DNA from: Enteropsectra breve | Lineage: Eukaryota > Microsporidia | Length of the DNA stretch: 35,899 nt | Direction: 5' to 3' | NCBI GenBank assembly: GCA_024243835.1 | Contig: JALPMN010000616.1 | Location: forward strand, 1 to 35,899 | Shown: positions 34,726-35,899 of the stretch, piece after piece | Position numbering within the stretch: position 1 is the stretch's first letter | Layout: every line of letters begins with the position of its first letter | Notes under the pieces: generated by a model | Told to the model about the DNA's origin: nothing | Database searches by the model: none | The model's input: only the letters and a program-made list of their open reading frames with translations | Position numbers and translations under genes: made by a program

Positions 34726-35035
34726 CAGGGCTAAATTTTTAAACAAAAGACATCCGCGAAAAATGCAAGCATTTGGGTAGGATAGAAATACATGCAGACT
34801 TAAAACCGCAATTACTAAAAGAGAAATAGATATTTTACACTGCCTAATAAATGACAATCACAGCTTCGCGCCTAAATATTTTCCCTGTTTCAAATATCCA
34901 TAAATTAATAATTCGTTTTTTAAAGCTTAAGCTACTCTTTATAAGGCATTGTTTAGTAGTTAATAGTTTAATAATTTAATACACACTGAATTATCTTTTA
35001 AAATGAAAAATAAAAAGACAATCTAAAGCCATTTA
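34726..35035. other. Intergenic, no gene seen (34726-35035)
   Basis: A 310-bp interval between two minus-strand genes. The coiled-coil frame stays open to 34857. The remainder is A+T-rich with no feature seen. Confidence 0.45.
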
Positions 35036-35848
35036 TTATGCTTCTAAAGCGAGACACTCGAGCTCAAAGTCGCAGGTGCTCAGCCAATACTTGTGGACCA
35101 TCATCAAAACGATGAGCGTATAAAGGTTTATCATGAAGAGACTGTCTATATTCCGTGATGAAAGATTCCCAACGATTTGTGATCCAAAAAGCGTGTGCAA
35201 AACTGAGAGCATGAAGAATGCTGCTGTGACTGCAAGGACCCCAAAAGACCATATTTCTCCGTTTCTTTTTTTAAGCTTTTTGCTCTGGATAATAATATAA
35301 AGAAGCATCGAGGCTGCATTTATTATAAATAAAATGGGGAGAATCGTGTCGTTTCCTGCAGCAACACTGACAAACACCACCGAACTGATAATTCCCAGGT
35401 ACACAATTGAAAGCACCCGCATGAATGTGGAGGATTTCATATTAAAAATACCGTATATCCAGGTAATGGTAATCGAAGAGAGCAGAAGGGAAAAGAACAG
35501 CGTGGAGTTTAAGCTTACTTGGATTACTGTCAGGAATAAATAGAGCTGGGCTTCAATATCCTTCGGAAAGCCCACCAGAATAAACTGCAGTACGTTGGAA
35601 ATGATGTAGATCGAAAAAATGGTGCGCATCTCGCCTCTCCCAATCGAGGCGTAGAGCGAGTTTACGTGCATAATCATCCGTATGCCACATAGAATAGAGA
35701 TAGCGATCAGTGCCAGGGTGTACGGGCTTTCCATGTTTACCCCCAGTGCATCTGAGGCATCTGAGCCGTATTTGGCCTCATTCAGTTCCAGGACCTTGCA
35801 GATGGGGAACTTGACTTCTGAGCAGATATATTCGGATGCAGCGCTCAT
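35036..35848 (-). CDS. CHS7: Chitin synthase export chaperone (Chs7-like)
   Basis: A 270-residue protein with a soluble, cysteine-containing N-terminus (YICSEVKFPICKVLEL) and seven hydrophobic segments, starting near residue 43. The order and local patterns fit the Chs7 family: MHVNSLYASIGRGEMRTIF, IYIISNVLQFILVGFPKD, then VIQVSLNSTLFFSLLLSSIT and MRVLSIVYLGIISSVVF. Chs7 sits in the ER and is needed for export of chitin synthase to the cell surface; in a microsporidian it would serve spore-wall chitin. No CCC is near the ATG. The C-terminus is acidic and ends ECLALEA. Confidence 0.78.
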   Translation of the reverse strand: MSAASEYICSEVKFPICKVLELNEAKYGSDASDALGVNMESPYTLALIAISILCGIRMIMHVNSLYASIGRGEMRTIFSIYIISNVLQFILVGFPKDIEAQLYLFLTVIQVSLNSTLFFSLLLSSITITWIYGIFNMKSSTFMRVLSIVYLGIISSVVFVSVAAGNDTILPILFIINAASMLLYIIIQSKKLKKRNGEIWSFGVLAVTAAFFMLSVLHTLFGSQIVGNLSSRNIDSLFMINLYTLIVLMMVHKYWLSTCDFELECLALEA

Positions 35849-35899
35849 TTATTTGTTGCGCAAACAAGCACAGTGAAATATTATGTTTGTTTTGCAGCA

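Noticed and set aside
1..35899. tRNA, rRNA, snRNA, CRISPR arrays and insertion sequences
   Set aside because: I scanned for T-loop-like GGTTCRA/cognate reverse motifs, U6-like ACAGAGA contexts, regular spaced repeats and transposase motifs and found none convincing; a covariance-model search would be decisive.

Overview
The window reads as gene-dense, intron-poor, A+T-rich nuclear DNA of a microsporidian (an obligate intracellular fungal relative). The evidence is internal: compact eukaryotic genes on both strands with no visible introns; a mitosomal Fe-S co-chaperone (Jac1/HscB); a chitin-synthase export chaperone (Chs7); a 119-residue homeodomain protein; generally short versions of fungal proteins; and a CCC triplet directly before the start ATG, with an AAATTTTTA-like block just upstream, at about half of the genes. 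CCC-type and AAATTT-type start signals are known from microsporidia such as Encephalitozoon cuniculi. I cannot name the species. No tRNA, rRNA, CRISPR array or complete mobile element was recognised. Layout, left to right. 1-5.7 kb: the end of an unrecognised gene, an ABCG half-transporter, a decayed gene (2994-3800), JAC1 and class I aldolase. 6-12 kb: a beta-propeller-like protein, a UBX-type Cdc48 cofactor, RPA3, a small CCC-marked ORF, an ArfGAP, a Pho80-type cyclin, a small basic protein (possibly Ebp2) and Spt4. 12.5-20.3 kb: a homeodomain protein, M17 aminopeptidase, a BAR protein, an LC8 dynein light chain, a 37-bp tandem array, a membrane protein resembling the GPI transamidase subunit PIG-U/Gab1, DHFR, a disordered protein and a Cdc25 phosphatase. 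21-26.4 kb: a coiled-coil protein, a disordered small protein, a four-TM protein, dolichol kinase, a possibly coilin-like protein and a PSP1-domain protein. 27-35.9 kb: TatD nuclease, a CENP-C/Mif2 protein, a full HP1 protein, a NIPA-type transporter with a cysteine-rich ectodomain, an M48 (Ste24-like) protease, a coiled-coil protein and Chs7. The genes do not form an operon. Themes are chromatin and kinetochore (HP1, Mif2, Spt4, possibly the coiled-coil protein at 33.9 kb), cell cycle (Cdc25, cyclin) and the secretory or wall pathway (dolichol kinase, PIG-U-like, Chs7, ArfGAP, M48 protease). The most notable structures outside plain genes are two classes of start-proximal motif (AAATTTTTA-CCC-ATG, and an AAGGAGYGG box found only before non-CCC genes), the 37-bp array carrying eight TATAAA elements between divergent genes, and the frameshifted gene relic at 3-3.8 kb. 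Several computed open frames begin at TTG or GTG; for those I moved the start to the ATG that fits, usually one with a CCC motif.
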